A stretch of 64,000 nt of DNA, from the NCBI GenBank assembly GCA_900696525.1, contig CAADGL010000021.1, positions 62,001 to 126,000 of the forward strand. The letters run 5' to 3'. This stretch comes from an uncultured Planctomycetota bacterium. Lineage in GTDB: Bacteria > Planctomycetota > Phycisphaerae > UBA1845 > Fen-1342. Within the stretch, counting starts at the first letter, position 1. Each line of letters begins with the position of its first letter. A program made the translations under genes and the position numbers. The notes under the pieces are model-generated. The model had not been told where the DNA came from. It worked only from the letters and a program-made list of their open reading frames with translations, and searched no databases. Shown in pieces: positions 25,041 through 33,533 of the stretch.

Positions 25041-25946
25041 TCACTCCACGCTGACGAACCTTCGGATGTTGGCCGCGAGCTGCTCGACGGTGTACCGGCG
25101 GCTGAGGTCGATCGGCAGGAACACACCGTGACTGTGGTCGCTGGCGACGATGATCAGGCGGTCGCCGATGATGGCGTAGCCGTTTTCCTGCGGCGTGTGG
25201 CCGATGACGAAGATCTCGACGTTGAGCCGCCGGGCGAAGCGCTCGACGTCCTCCGGGCGATGGAAGCGGCCCCAGACCAGGGCATAGGCGGAGCCGCCGG
25301 GCGCGAGGTCGAGGGCCGTGGGCTCGCGATCGAGCACGCCGGTCTCGAAGGCCTCCATCTGGAACGGGTCGGGCAGGCTGTGGGCCAGGAAAACGCCGCT
25401 GGCGGTCCTGGCGGCGAGCGGCAGCGACGCGAGGTACTGCCGGACGCCTTCGAGGACCTGGGGGGTGCGGGCGCCGTAGCGATAGGCGACGCCGCGCTCG
25501 AACTCCTGGATGACGGATCGACCGCCCTTGGTGATCTCCTGTCCGCGAAGCTGGGCGAGCTCGTGGTTGGACTGGAGGAAGAAGACGTTGTCGGGGAAGG
25601 CGGCCTTCCACTCGGCGGCGCGGACGAGCAGGTCGATCGACAGGTCGAGGTTCTCGGGGCCGTCTCCGTTGTGGATCAGCTCGTGGAGAATGACGAAGCG
25701 CCCGCGGTTGCTCTCCAGCTTGCAATATCGCTGGAGCTTGTCGAAGTTCGCGACGTGTCCGTGCATGTCGCCGGTCATGACGAGCTGGCCGGCCGAGCCG
25801 AACTCGAGCAGCGACCCCCTCCGGTTGGGGTCCTCGAGGTTGAGCTCGGCGGCCTCGTGGAGGGCCCGGCAGGCGGCGTCTGCGCTGGCGACGGGGATGG
25901 CGGGGCTGGGCCCGTGACGATCAGGCAACGGTGCACGCTCTTTCAC
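25041..25946 (-). CDS. Calcineurin-like metallophosphoesterase coupled to a Ser/Thr kinase
   Basis: A 301-residue protein whose GTG start (25946) overlaps the stop of the kinase gene (GTGA). Metallophosphoesterase motifs are in order: GDMHGH (about 58-63), a modified GDxxDRG block reading HNGDGPEN, QSNHELAQLRG (127-137), an AHS segment, and GHTPQENGYAIIGDRLIIVASDHSH. This is the arrangement of PPP-type Ser/Thr phosphatases and related phosphoesterases, though the canonical DRG is missing. With the kinase next door, dephosphorylation of kinase substrates is the simplest role; nucleotide hydrolysis (ApaH-like) is an alternative. There is no membrane segment, so it is cytoplasmic. Confidence 0.83.
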   Translation of the reverse strand: MKERAPLPDRHGPSPAIPVASADAACRALHEAAELNLEDPNRRGSLLEFGSAGQLVMTGDMHGHVANFDKLQRYCKLESNRGRFVILHELIHNGDGPENLDLSIDLLVRAAEWKAAFPDNVFFLQSNHELAQLRGQEITKGGRSVIQEFERGVAYRYGARTPQVLEGVRQYLASLPLAARTASGVFLAHSLPDPFQMEAFETGVLDREPTALDLAPGGSAYALVWGRFHRPEDVERFARRLNVEIFVIGHTPQENGYAIIGDRLIIVASDHSHGVFLPIDLSRRYTVEQLAANIRRFVSVE

Positions 25947-26830
25947 GCTGGCGGCCGCTCGGCGGCCGGGTTGTCGGCCTCGCGCTGGAGCCAATGGAGC
26001 ACGGTATCGAGCCGCGAGACGACCTTGAGCATGTCCCAGGGCCGGTTGTCCTTGTCGTTCTCGCAGCACTCCATCACCAGCCGCGACAGCGGCAGGGGGA
26101 CGGCCGGGTTCAGCTCGTGCGGCGGCTCGGCGCCGCGGCGGCTTTCGAGTTCGATTTTTCGCGTGCCGACGCCGGCGACCACGGAGACGGGGATCGAGGT
26201 CTTGAAGGCCATGCCGGTCAGGATACGGTACATCGTGGCGCCGAGGTTGAAGACGTCGGTCCGCGGGTCGATCGGTTCGCGCCGGACCTGCTCCGGGGCG
26301 ATGAAATCGGCGGTTCCCTGGACGCGCTCCTTGCGGTAGCCGATGGGGCAGCTCTGGCCGAAGTCGATGATCTTCAGGGCGCCGTCGCGACCCAGCAGGA
26401 TGTTGTTGGGCTTGATGTCGGCGTGCACGAAACCCATGCGGTGCAGGGCATGAAGGCCCTCGGCCACGCGCGAGAAGATGCCGACCACCTCGCCGAGGCC
26501 GTCGCGGACGCGCGTCGGGTAGCGCTCGTCGAGCTTCTCGCCGTCGATGAACTCCATCACCAGGAACAGCTCGGCGGTCTTGAGCCAGCGGCGGACGCGG
26601 ACGAGGTCGAGGCAGCGGCGCAAGGCCGGGTGCTCGACGCGTCGGGCCACGTCGTACTCGTTCTCGGCTTGGGCGATGAAGCGGTCGTCCTCGGGCCCGC
26701 GCCGGACGACGTGCTTGATGGCCACGGTGCGGCCGGAGCGATCCGTCGCCTTGTAGATGACGGCGGCCGCGCCTTTGCCGATGCGTACTCCGATGTCAAA
26801 GCCGGGGAGCTGGGCGAACGTTCTTGCCAT
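25943..26830 (-). CDS. Ser/Thr protein kinase (Hanks-type, non-RD)
   Basis: A 295-residue soluble kinase. It has the P-loop GKGAAAVIY (18-26) and catalytic Lys39 in VAIKHV. The hinge is LVMEFIDGEKLDE, the catalytic loop HADIKPNN (136-143, catalytic Asp138) and the Mg-binding DFG at 156-158. The APE-like segment is GTADFIAPEQV. The residue before Asp138 is Ala instead of Arg, making it a non-RD kinase that may not need activation-loop phosphorylation. Unlike most planctomycete kinases it has no transmembrane helix or sensor domain; about 25 extra residues close the C-terminus. The start at 26830 is the most conserved; an upstream ATG at 26893 adds no motif. It is coupled to the phosphatase by GTGA. 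Confidence 0.93.
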   Translation of the reverse strand: MARTFAQLPGFDIGVRIGKGAAAVIYKATDRSGRTVAIKHVVRRGPEDDRFIAQAENEYDVARRVEHPALRRCLDLVRVRRWLKTAELFLVMEFIDGEKLDERYPTRVRDGLGEVVGIFSRVAEGLHALHRMGFVHADIKPNNILLGRDGALKIIDFGQSCPIGYRKERVQGTADFIAPEQVRREPIDPRTDVFNLGATMYRILTGMAFKTSIPVSVVAGVGTRKIELESRRGAEPPHELNPAVPLPLSRLVMECCENDKDNRPWDMLKVVSRLDTVLHWLQREADNPAAERPPA

Positions 26831-26946
26831 CGCGTTGCCGACTCGCAAAGGTCGTGCCCCGGACGGCGCCCGGACCGAGGCCAAAATAGTCATTATAGCG
26901 CCGCGCGCGGCATTTTCGAGCCGCCGGGCGAACCCATGTCAACTTT

Positions 26947-27070
26947 GGGTACTGGTACAGCCTGAGCCGGGCCGCGCCCGCGAGGAAGCGGTTGCGCCAG
27001 CAGACGTCCTCGTTTCAACCGCTTCCTCGCGGGCGCGGCTCGGCTCAGAAAGCAGACTGCACCAGTACCC
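26947..27070. repeat. Nested inverted-repeat element, copy B (124 bp, intact)
   Basis: Terminal repeats GGGTACTGG (26947-26955) and CCAGTACCC (27062-27070) flank an inner hairpin. The 31-nt arms (26964-26994 and 27016-27046) pair with a single mismatch around a 21-nt loop. Copy A at 12293-12411 has the same plan. No protein is encoded and no target duplication is clear. It lies between the kinase gene and the amidase-like gene. Confidence 0.85.
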
Positions 27071-27124
27071 AACCTTGGCTGCTGCCGCCAGGGGAGGCCG
27101 AGGATGGCGGCGGGAGACCGACAG

Positions 27125-27634
27125 CTAGCGGATAATCCCCCTGCCCACGAGCAATGCGTACAAGTGCCGGGCGTCGGCGGGCAGGTCGGCGACGCGCCGC
27201 GGATCGCTGTCCGCCGAGAGCGCGACCTTCCCGAGCGAGAAACCGCGGGCCTTGCGCAGCGCTCCGAGCACGTTCAGCAGGTTCGCTTGCTGCGACTCGT
27301 CGAGGCGCGGACCGCCGACGCCGACGACCGCCAGGCGCACCCGGCTGTCGACGGTTTCGGAGACGTGCAGGTGCTCGGGCCAGCCCGCCGGGTAGATCAC
27401 GTAGTCGTACGCGCCGAGGTTAAGCGAGGGCCCGGCCCGCACGTAGGCGATCTCGACGGACTCGATGGCGCGCGGGCGGGCGGCGGCGACCGCGGTGAGC
27501 GGCTGCCCGCCGGGCCAGCGGACGGAGCCTTCGAGCAGGAACAGGATGCCCGCGCCGAGACTCATGGCGAAGACGAGCAGCATGAGCACGCGGGTGTTTC
27601 GAGAGTCGGCTGAGATGGGCTTGTCTGCCGGCAT
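27125..27634 (-). CDS. Membrane-anchored protein resembling a degenerate amidase_2/PGRP fold
   Basis: A 169-residue protein with one N-terminal transmembrane helix (about 15-36, RVLMLLVFAMSLGAGILFLL) and an exported domain. Segment order resembles the amidase_2/peptidoglycan-recognition fold. A first strand is IESVEIAYVRAGP, then AYDYVIYPAGWPEHLHV (where amidases have YHFVI), then VRLAVVGVGG followed by LDESQQANLLNVLGALRKARGF and a short KVALSADSDPRR. The zinc-binding histidines expected in the first strand and after the long helix are absent, so it is unlikely to be an active amidase. It may instead bind peptidoglycan or be unrelated. This is inference from pattern only. There is no strong ribosome-binding site before 27634. 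Confidence 0.6.
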   Translation of the reverse strand: MPADKPISADSRNTRVLMLLVFAMSLGAGILFLLEGSVRWPGGQPLTAVAAARPRAIESVEIAYVRAGPSLNLGAYDYVIYPAGWPEHLHVSETVDSRVRLAVVGVGGPRLDESQQANLLNVLGALRKARGFSLGKVALSADSDPRRVADLPADARHLYALLVGRGIIR

Positions 27635-27901
27635 GGTCGTCGTCTCGAATCCTGCGACGGACGAAAACGCTGATCTGAACGGACGCTCCGAACGACGGGG
27701 CGCTGACGTACGGTCCGCAACAAACCGCGCCACGGGCTCGATTTCTTCTTCTACATCACATTCTTCGTTTGTGCAACCTGTGCACGCAAGTCATGCGCGC
27801 TTTTGCGCCGGATTCGCCCGGCCGGCGCGCACCCGGACGTTCTATCGGCAGTTTTCGCGCCGGCCTCGAGGCCGCCGCGCCGGCTCGCCGGCCCGACCGG
27901 C

Positions 27902-27907
27902 TATAAT
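27902..27907 (+). promoter_or_regulatory. -10 box TATAAT of a probably leaderless miaB transcript
   Basis: A perfect TATAAT ends 7 nt before the miaB ATG at 27915, leaving no room for a Shine-Dalgarno. The -35 position is GC-rich and does not match. Confidence 0.5.
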
Positions 27908-27914
27908 CGCCCGC

Positions 27915-29555
27915 ATGAAGCCGGTCCGCTATTACCTCGAAACCTTCGGCTGCCAGATGAACGTCCTCGACAGCCAGCTCGTCGAGGGCCAGTTGCGCGG
28001 CCGCGGCCTGTCCCCCGTCGACTCCTGCCACGACGCCGACGTCATCCTCTTCAACACGTGCAGCGTCCGCCAGCACGCCGAAGACAAGGTCCTCTCGCGC
28101 CTCGGCCAGCTCAAGCACCTGAAACGCCGCCGGCCCGAGGCGGTCATCGGCGTCATCGGGTGCATGGCGGAGCGCGAGAAGGAGGGGCTCTTCGCCAAGG
28201 CCCCCCACGTCGACCTGCTCTGCGGACCGGGCGAGCTGAACCGTCTGCCGGCCCTGCTGGACGAAGTCTGGGAGCGCCACCAGCGGATCGCCGCCCTGGC
28301 CGGCAGCCCTTCCCGCCGCACCGAGGTCATGCAGCGGGCGCTCGAATACGACAGCCTGGAGGCGCTGGACCTGGCACGGGCGCCCGGGCCGGAACAGAAC
28401 GTCCTCCAGTCCTATATCCGCGTGCAGCGCGGCTGCGACAAATTCTGCACGTTCTGCGTCGTGCCCTTCACCCGCGGCCCGGAGCGCAGCCGCCCGCCCG
28501 AGCACATCGTCCACGAGGCTCGCAGCCTGGTCGAGCACGGCTGCCGCGAGATCACGCTCCTGGGCCAGACCGTGAACTCGTACGTCCACCAGGAAGACGG
28601 GCGGCCGGTGCGGTTCGCCCGCTTGCTGGAGCGCGTCCACGCCGTCGACGGCCTCGATCGCCTGCGGTTCGTGACGAGCTTCCCGGCGGACTGGGACGAG
28701 GACATCTTCCGCGTCATGCGCGATTGTCCGAAGATCACCCCCTACCTGCACATTCCGGCCCAGAGCGGGTCCGACCGCATCCTGAAAGCCATGAAGCGCG
28801 GCTACACCGCGGGCGCCTATCTGCGGCTCATGGACGCGGCGCGACGCCACCTGCCCCACGTCGCCCTGGCGGGGGACTTCATCGTCGGCTTCTGTGGCGA
28901 GACCGACGACGACTTCCGGCGAACGGTCGAGCTGGTCCGGCGTGTTGATTACACGCAACTGTTCGTATTCAGGTATTCGCCGCGGCCGGGGACGAGGGCC
29001 GACCGCAACCTGGCCGATGACGTGCCGGACGAAGTGAAGGCGGCGCGGAACCGGGAGCTGCTGGCGATCCAGGCCGAGATCGGCCTGCGGCACCGCGAGC
29101 GCCTGGTCGGTCACACCGTCGAGGTGCTCGTAGAGGGCTACAGCAAGGCGGCGCGAAAGGCCCTCGGGGAGCGCAGCAGCGAGCAGCGCAGCCGCGGAAA
29201 ACACAGCCCGTCGTTCGCGCGCCGCCGGCCGCGGGCGACGCCGCCCGCCGAGCCATGCGGCCCGGGGAGCGTGTTGATCCAGGAATCGGAGCAGGACCGC
29301 GGCCGCGAGGTGTCGGCCGGCGCCTCGCGGCAGCTTGTCGGGCGCACGCCGTCGGACTTCATGGCCATTTTCGAGGGCCGGCGGGAGCACATCGGTGCCC
29401 TGGTCGAGCTGCGCATCGAGCGGGCCACGCCGTTGACGCTCTTTGGACGCATGGAGCGCGTGATCTCGCCCGCACGCGACCGGGCCCGGCGCGTGAAAGG
29501 CCGCGAGCCCGAGGCGCGGACGCGCGAAGTGATCTCGCTCCCGCTGCTGGCGTAG
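27915..29555 (+). CDS. miaB: tRNA-2-methylthio-N6-dimethylallyladenosine synthase MiaB, with an insertion near the TRAM domain
   Basis: A 546-residue methylthiotransferase that adds the 2-methylthio group to i6A37 of tRNA. The N-terminal UPF0004 domain has its three cluster cysteines (Cys13 in FGCQMN, Cys49 in NTCSVR, Cys83 in IGCMAE). The radical SAM cluster is Cys174, Cys178 and Cys181 in RGCDKFCTFC, preceded by SYIRVQ. Downstream FVTSFPADW, PYLHIPAQSGSDRILKAMKRGYT and FRYSPRPGTRA are typical. MiaB is usually about 440-480 residues. Here roughly 60 low-complexity Arg/Ser/Pro residues (about 415-475) split the C-terminal TRAM region, between VEGYSKAARK and the QLVGRT strand. The frame is otherwise intact. 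The ATG at 27915 follows TATAAT directly. MiaE, a later enzyme in the pathway, lies at 40879. Confidence 0.95.
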   Translation: MKPVRYYLETFGCQMNVLDSQLVEGQLRGRGLSPVDSCHDADVILFNTCSVRQHAEDKVLSRLGQLKHLKRRRPEAVIGVIGCMAEREKEGLFAKAPHVDLLCGPGELNRLPALLDEVWERHQRIAALAGSPSRRTEVMQRALEYDSLEALDLARAPGPEQNVLQSYIRVQRGCDKFCTFCVVPFTRGPERSRPPEHIVHEARSLVEHGCREITLLGQTVNSYVHQEDGRPVRFARLLERVHAVDGLDRLRFVTSFPADWDEDIFRVMRDCPKITPYLHIPAQSGSDRILKAMKRGYTAGAYLRLMDAARRHLPHVALAGDFIVGFCGETDDDFRRTVELVRRVDYTQLFVFRYSPRPGTRADRNLADDVPDEVKAARNRELLAIQAEIGLRHRERLVGHTVEVLVEGYSKAARKALGERSSEQRSRGKHSPSFARRRPRATPPAEPCGPGSVLIQESEQDRGREVSAGASRQLVGRTPSDFMAIFEGRREHIGALVELRIERATPLTLFGRMERVISPARDRARRVKGREPEARTREVISLPLLA

Positions 29556-29668
29556 CCGCGCTGCCCCGGCGCGGGCCCGACCTGCGAGCCGCGAGCGCCC
29601 GGTTCATGACCGCCCTGGTTCTTTCGTCTCGCTCGCGCCCGAGCTCCGGAGCGCCTGGCGGGTTAGAA

Positions 29669-30118
29669 CTACGGACACGTGCGGCCGAAGTTCGACAACA
29701 GGATGCCCAGGTCCGGCTGGCCGATGCAGCCGCTGCCGTCGAGGTCGGCATCGGGGTTGAAGTTCGGATCGCCGACGCAGGCTCCGAACGCCGCCAGCAG
29801 AATGCCCAGGTCGCTCTGTCCGACGACGTCGTCGCCGTTGATGTCCCCGGGACATGGCGTCAGGTGCACGGCCCAGAAGCCGCCGACGAGCGTGTAGACG
29901 CCGCCGGTGAGCGTGTCGCCGGCGTCGGGCTGGCCGATGGCGCCCCCGAGCGCGAAGACGCCCCCGGTGCTGAAAATCTCACCGCCGCCGTCGACGGTCC
30001 ACCAGCTCAGTTGATACTGCGCGGCGGCGGCGGTGCGCGCGGGCAGCAGGACGGCCAGGGCCGCCAGCGCCGCCAGACACCATCGCAAGCCGCGCGGCGT
30101 CGGTTCACACATGGTCAT
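29669..30118 (-). CDS. Exported dockerin-repeat protein
   Basis: A 149-residue secreted protein. The signal peptide runs to about residue 34 ([21 protein letters not shown]). The central part is a Gly-rich [33 protein letters not shown] segment often seen in planctomycete exported proteins. The C-terminus has two calcium-loop repeats of dockerin type [23 protein letters not shown] and [23 protein letters not shown]. Such pairs bind cohesin-like partners or simply stabilise exported proteins with calcium; no cohesin is seen here. GGGAGC precedes the ATG at 30118 by 6 nt. It starts 41 nt after the end of the exported protein at 30160-31521 on the same strand, so the two may be co-transcribed. 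Confidence 0.8.
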   Translation of the reverse strand: MTMCEPTPRGLRWCLAALAALAVLLPARTAAAAQYQLSWWTVDGGGEIFSTGGVFALGGAIGQPDAGDTLTGGVYTLVGGFWAVHLTPCPGDINGDDVVGQSDLGILLAAFGACVGDPNFNPDADLDGSGCIGQPDLGILLSNFGRTCP

Positions 30119-30159
30119 GGTGTTGCTCCCATTCCGAGCGACGCAGCGTCGCCGCCACG

Positions 30160-31521
30160 TCAGTAGCTCAGCCGGTAGTACAGCTCGACGCCGGTGGCCG
30201 GGGCGCTGAGCACGATGTTGTGGTCGCCGGCGGCCTCGTTCGGGCAGAGCACGCGGTACGGGCTGTAGGCGCCGGAGCCGAACGTAACCAGCACGGTGTT
30301 GCTGTTCTCGGCGCCCTCGGCGCCGGCGATGGCGGCGGTGCCGTCGCCGTTGTACTTCATGTACACCACGCCGATGAACCGGTCGTTCTCGAAGCCGTGA
30401 ACGAGCGCCAGCCCGCCGGACTCGGGCCAGCCGCACGAGAGGTGCAGCGTCCAGGGGCGATAGTGCGGGATGATGAGCGTCAGCGTCCCGCCGGCGGGCA
30501 CGGTTCCCTCCGTGCGGATCTGCATCATCGCGCCGCCGTGAACGCCATCGACCATGTCGGCGTTGAAATTGGGGATGACGGTGCTGCTGGCGACCTGCAT
30601 CGGCGGCGTTCCGGCCGCCACGTTGGAGACGATCTGGCGGTTGGTCACGATGTTGCCGTGGGCCTGGACGGCGATGCCTCCGCCCATGTTGGTGGCCTGC
30701 AATGCGGGCACGTTGCCGGCCTGGGTGACGACCTCGGCGCCGGGCGCCTGCGTGGCGCTGGCCATCAGCGCGACGCCCGGGCCCAGGTTTTCGGCCCACA
30801 GGCCGTAGCCGATGCCGTTGCTGCGCGCCAGGATGGCGTTCCGCACGTTGCCGGGGTTCTGGACCTCGAACATGCCGGCGTTGCCCGTGCCGACGGTGAG
30901 GCAACGAATGACGTCGCTGGGATTGCCGACGATCGGGATGTCGAGCAACGCCACGCCTCCCATTCCGGTCGTCCAGCCGCGGATGGCCAGTCCGCTCCCG
31001 TCGGTGTAGCCGGTCAGGGCGTCCATGGCGTTGATCGGGCTATTGATCTGGAAAACGCCCGCCTCGCGCGTGCCGGTCTGGCGGATCTTCAGCGCCGGCC
31101 GGTCGACGCTGGCGACGCTCCCCTCGTAGGGCAGGCGCAGCGCCATCGCGTAGGGCGTCGCGGTCAGCTCCTGCCGCGGCGAAAGCGTCGTGTAGGCGCC
31201 GATCGAGGCGCCCGGGCGCACGGCGATCTCCAGCCAGCGCTGCTCGCCGGTGAAGGCGTCTGCGCCGAAGTCGAGCGCCGCCGTGAACAGGCCGTCGTCC
31301 ACGATGACGTCATCCAACTGGACCGGGAACGAGATCGAATTGCCGCCAATGGCCGCGTCGTAGAGGCGGAACTCGAAGTCGTAGGCGCCGTCGGCGGCGG
31401 CCTGGTTGTCCTTCAGGAAGCCCTGGTAGGTGAAGGTCGGCTGCACGCCTCCGGCGAGCGCCGCGGCGCTCGACAGCGCGGCCAGAAGCAGCGTGAGCCG
31501 TCTTGCCTGGTAGATGCGCAT
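30160..31521 (-). CDS. Large exported protein, tail-fibre-like repeats
   Basis: A 453-residue secreted protein beginning [25 protein letters not shown], a clear signal peptide. The N-terminal 110 residues ([27 protein letters not shown], then [33 protein letters not shown]) match a planctomycete exported domain seen in many collagen- or fibre-like proteins. The middle is a run of beta-rich repeats ([46 protein letters not shown]), reminiscent of phage or adhesin fibres that trimerise. The C-terminus (about 330-453) is a separate beta domain. It is probably a cell-surface or secreted adhesin; no enzymatic residues stand out. AAGGGGGAC precedes the ATG. Promoter not identified. Confidence 0.7.
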   Translation of the reverse strand: MRIYQARRLTLLLAALSSAAALAGGVQPTFTYQGFLKDNQAAADGAYDFEFRLYDAAIGGNSISFPVQLDDVIVDDGLFTAALDFGADAFTGEQRWLEIAVRPGASIGAYTTLSPRQELTATPYAMALRLPYEGSVASVDRPALKIRQTGTREAGVFQINSPINAMDALTGYTDGSGLAIRGWTTGMGGVALLDIPIVGNPSDVIRCLTVGTGNAGMFEVQNPGNVRNAILARSNGIGYGLWAENLGPGVALMASATQAPGAEVVTQAGNVPALQATNMGGGIAVQAHGNIVTNRQIVSNVAAGTPPMQVASSTVIPNFNADMVDGVHGGAMMQIRTEGTVPAGGTLTLIIPHYRPWTLHLSCGWPESGGLALVHGFENDRFIGVVYMKYNGDGTAAIAGAEGAENSNTVLVTFGSGAYSPYRVLCPNEAAGDHNIVLSAPATGVELYYRLSY

Positions 31522-31777
31522 GGCTGTCCCCCTTATTGCGCGCGGCGACCTGAAAGGCGCCGCATCACCTCGGCGCGCACACCCGCACGGCGCAGGTGTA
31601 CGCCCGCTCGGCAAAACCTCGAAACCCGTCGGCGTCTGGCTGCGGCGGTCGTCGGCCCGGTGCGGACCGTCGTACGTCAAACCCGCCGAAGAACGGAAAG
31701 AACGTGAGCTACGAGGTAGTCTAGCACAGGTTGCGCAAGGTGCAACCGGCCACGCCGGGCGGGCGCGCGTGAAACGC

Positions 31778-32344
31778 TCATTCGCCCGGCAAACCGCGCA
31801 CGACCACGCGTATGGGCCGCCGGGCGCTGCGCGCGGGCGATTCGCGCGGCGCGCGGGCGACAAACGCGTCGAGATCCTGGAAATCCCAGGAATCTCTCGG
31901 CGGGCGGCGCCCGGCGCTGTCCAGCAGCGGACACCCGTAGTGGTCCACGAGCACGCGCGCCGCGAAGCGGTCGCACATGGCCTCCTTGCGCCGCGGCGAA
32001 CGCGCGGCCTGCTTCACGAGGAAGTGGTACAGCTCGTGGAGATAGACGAACGTGGCCAGTTGGGGCGCGTCCGCAACCGTCAGCCGATACGCCTCACGCC
32101 ACCAGCAGCGCCCGTCGCTGCGGGCGCGCGCGACGTGCGTCGCCAGCGTGTAGGGATAGTGGTTTCGGCGGCCGATGTTCACGAAGATGCGCGAGTCGGC
32201 GTAATAGCAGGCTCCGCTGAAGGGCGCCCCGCGACTGTAGCGCACGCGCACGGTCAGGCGATCGTGGCAATACGGCACCGTGTGCCGCAGGAACATCGCC
32301 AGCAGTCGCTGCCCGTCGAGCTGCGTGGAGTTTGCGAAATCCAC
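31778..32344 (-). CDS. HExxH zinc-protease-like cytoplasmic protein
   Basis: A 188-residue protein if translated from the GTG at 32344, which has a strong GGAGG six nt upstream; an in-frame ATG at 32386 has none. The key motif is FVYLHELYHFLVKQ (about 105-118), a HExxH zinc site in a helix. It is followed by RRKEAMCDRFAARVLVDHY, whose Glu-x-x-x-Asp could supply the third ligand as in gluzincin/SprT-like families. No signal peptide is present. A preceding region with YADSRIFVNIGRRNHYPYTLATH has the look of a SprT or WSS1-like fold. The substrate is unknown. It is divergent from the dockerin-type gene at 32487, with a perfect 16-bp palindrome between them. Confidence 0.65.
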   Translation of the reverse strand: MDFANSTQLDGQRLLAMFLRHTVPYCHDRLTVRVRYSRGAPFSGACYYADSRIFVNIGRRNHYPYTLATHVARARSDGRCWWREAYRLTVADAPQLATFVYLHELYHFLVKQAARSPRRKEAMCDRFAARVLVDHYGCPLLDSAGRRPPRDSWDFQDLDAFVARAPRESPARSARRPIRVVVRGLPGE

Positions 32345-32402
32345 TCGCCGCCTCCCTCGGTGGCGCGCTTTATCAGACGCCTGCATCGCGGGAGGCGATA
32401 AT

Positions 32403-32418
32403 ACGCCGGGCCCGGCGT
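32403..32418. repeat. Perfect 16-bp palindrome ACGCCGGGCCCGGCGT
   Basis: It lies in the 142-bp divergent region between the HExxH gene and the dockerin-type gene, about 40 bp upstream of the -10 box at 32458. It could be an operator for either gene; its GC content also allows a chance origin. Confidence 0.4.
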
Positions 32419-32457
32419 TTGCGGGCTCCAGAGGCTGCAAAACTGCGCCGATCTGGT

Positions 32458-32463
32458 TATGAT
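32458..32463 (+). promoter_or_regulatory. -10 box TATGAT before the dockerin-type gene
   Basis: TATGAT (5 of 6) lies 23 nt before the ATG at 32487, with CTGCAA at 17 nt spacing as a weak -35. TAGGAG lies between. Confidence 0.4.
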
Positions 32464-32486
32464 ATGGAGGCTGTAGGAGTTGCGTG

Positions 32487-33533
32487 ATGCGGGCGGGTCT
32501 GTTTGCGCGCCGTGCTTTCCTGGCCGTGTTCGCACTGGCCGCGCCCGTCGTCTCACTTGCCCAGCCGTCCGCCGGACCGAACCCGGCGGAGCCGGCGCTT
32601 CAGACGACTGAGCCCCGCGCCGCGTCCCCGATACGCTTCGAAGACGACTTTTCTGCTCCCGCGAACCCGCTGGCCGACGCCGTCGACCCCGCGCGCTGGG
32701 TGCGCTGGCGCGGCGTGGCGCTGGTGGTTGATCTCGATGCGCGCAGCCAGCCGACCGCCCTGCTGCTGGAAGGCGAGCCCGACACCGTCCTGATGTCGCG
32801 GCCGATCGACCTGGGCGATGACGCGGCGGTGAAGGTCTCGTTCTACGCGGCTCCGGTCGAGCATCGCGCCGGCGGCGCGCTGGTGGTCGAGTGCGTCTGG
32901 GCGGACGGCGGGCTGACGCTGGTGGAGGCCGCCTCCCGGCGGGAGAGCGACGGCTACGAGCTGTACGTCGCGGCGCTGCCGGCCGAGGCGCTGCGCCACG
33001 GCGTGCAACTGCGGTTCAGCCTGCGCGGCGAAGCGGACTGGCTGATCGACGACGTGCGACTCTTCGCGGCGCGGATCAGCCTGCTGGTGCAGGGGCGGCC
33101 GGGCGTGGCGACCGCCCTCGAGGTTCACCCGGCCGACCTGGAAGGCCAGGGCGGCGGGCAGCCCCCCTTCGTGCGCTACTACGACGCGCCGGCCGTGATC
33201 TCGGTGACGGCGCCGCTGCGCAGCGGGCGCCGGGCGTTTCAGCGCTGGCTGCTCGACGGCGCGTGCGTCGGAGACGCGGACGGCCGGGCGGTCGAGCAGA
33301 TCGTCGCTGACGCGGTTGCGCTGGCCGACTACGCGCTGCTGGGCGATATGAACGGCGACGGTCGCGTCGACCAGTTCGACCTCGACGCGTTCGTGCTGGC
33401 GATGATCGACCCACAGACCTATGCCGAGCGGCACCCGGAGCTGGACCGGCTGCGGCGTGGCGACTTCAACGGAGACGGCGTGCTGAACCGCGGCGACATC
33501 AACCAGTTCGTGGAAGCCCTGCTAGAGCCGTGA
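32487..33533 (+). CDS. Exported protein with C-terminal dockerin-type EF-hand pair
   Basis: A 348-residue protein with a signal peptide (MRAGLFARRAFLAVFALAAPVVSLA). The body starts with RFEDDFSAPANPLADAVDPARWVRWRG, followed by a beta-sandwich-like region (LLLEGEPDTVLMSRPIDLGDDAAVKVSFYAAP). It looks like a planctomycete surface domain similar to concanavalin-type modules. The C-terminus carries two dockerin calcium loops: GDMNGDGRVDQFDLDAFVLAMID and GDFNGDGVLNRGDINQFVEALLEP. The ATG at 32487 has TAGGAG 7 nt upstream. It overlaps the next gene by GTGA, so an exported protein is coupled to a kinase-like cytoplasmic one. The function of the sandwich domain is unknown. Confidence 0.75.
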   Translation: MRAGLFARRAFLAVFALAAPVVSLAQPSAGPNPAEPALQTTEPRAASPIRFEDDFSAPANPLADAVDPARWVRWRGVALVVDLDARSQPTALLLEGEPDTVLMSRPIDLGDDAAVKVSFYAAPVEHRAGGALVVECVWADGGLTLVEAASRRESDGYELYVAALPAEALRHGVQLRFSLRGEADWLIDDVRLFAARISLLVQGRPGVATALEVHPADLEGQGGGQPPFVRYYDAPAVISVTAPLRSGRRAFQRWLLDGACVGDADGRAVEQIVADAVALADYALLGDMNGDGRVDQFDLDAFVLAMIDPQTYAERHPELDRLRRGDFNGDGVLNRGDINQFVEALLEP

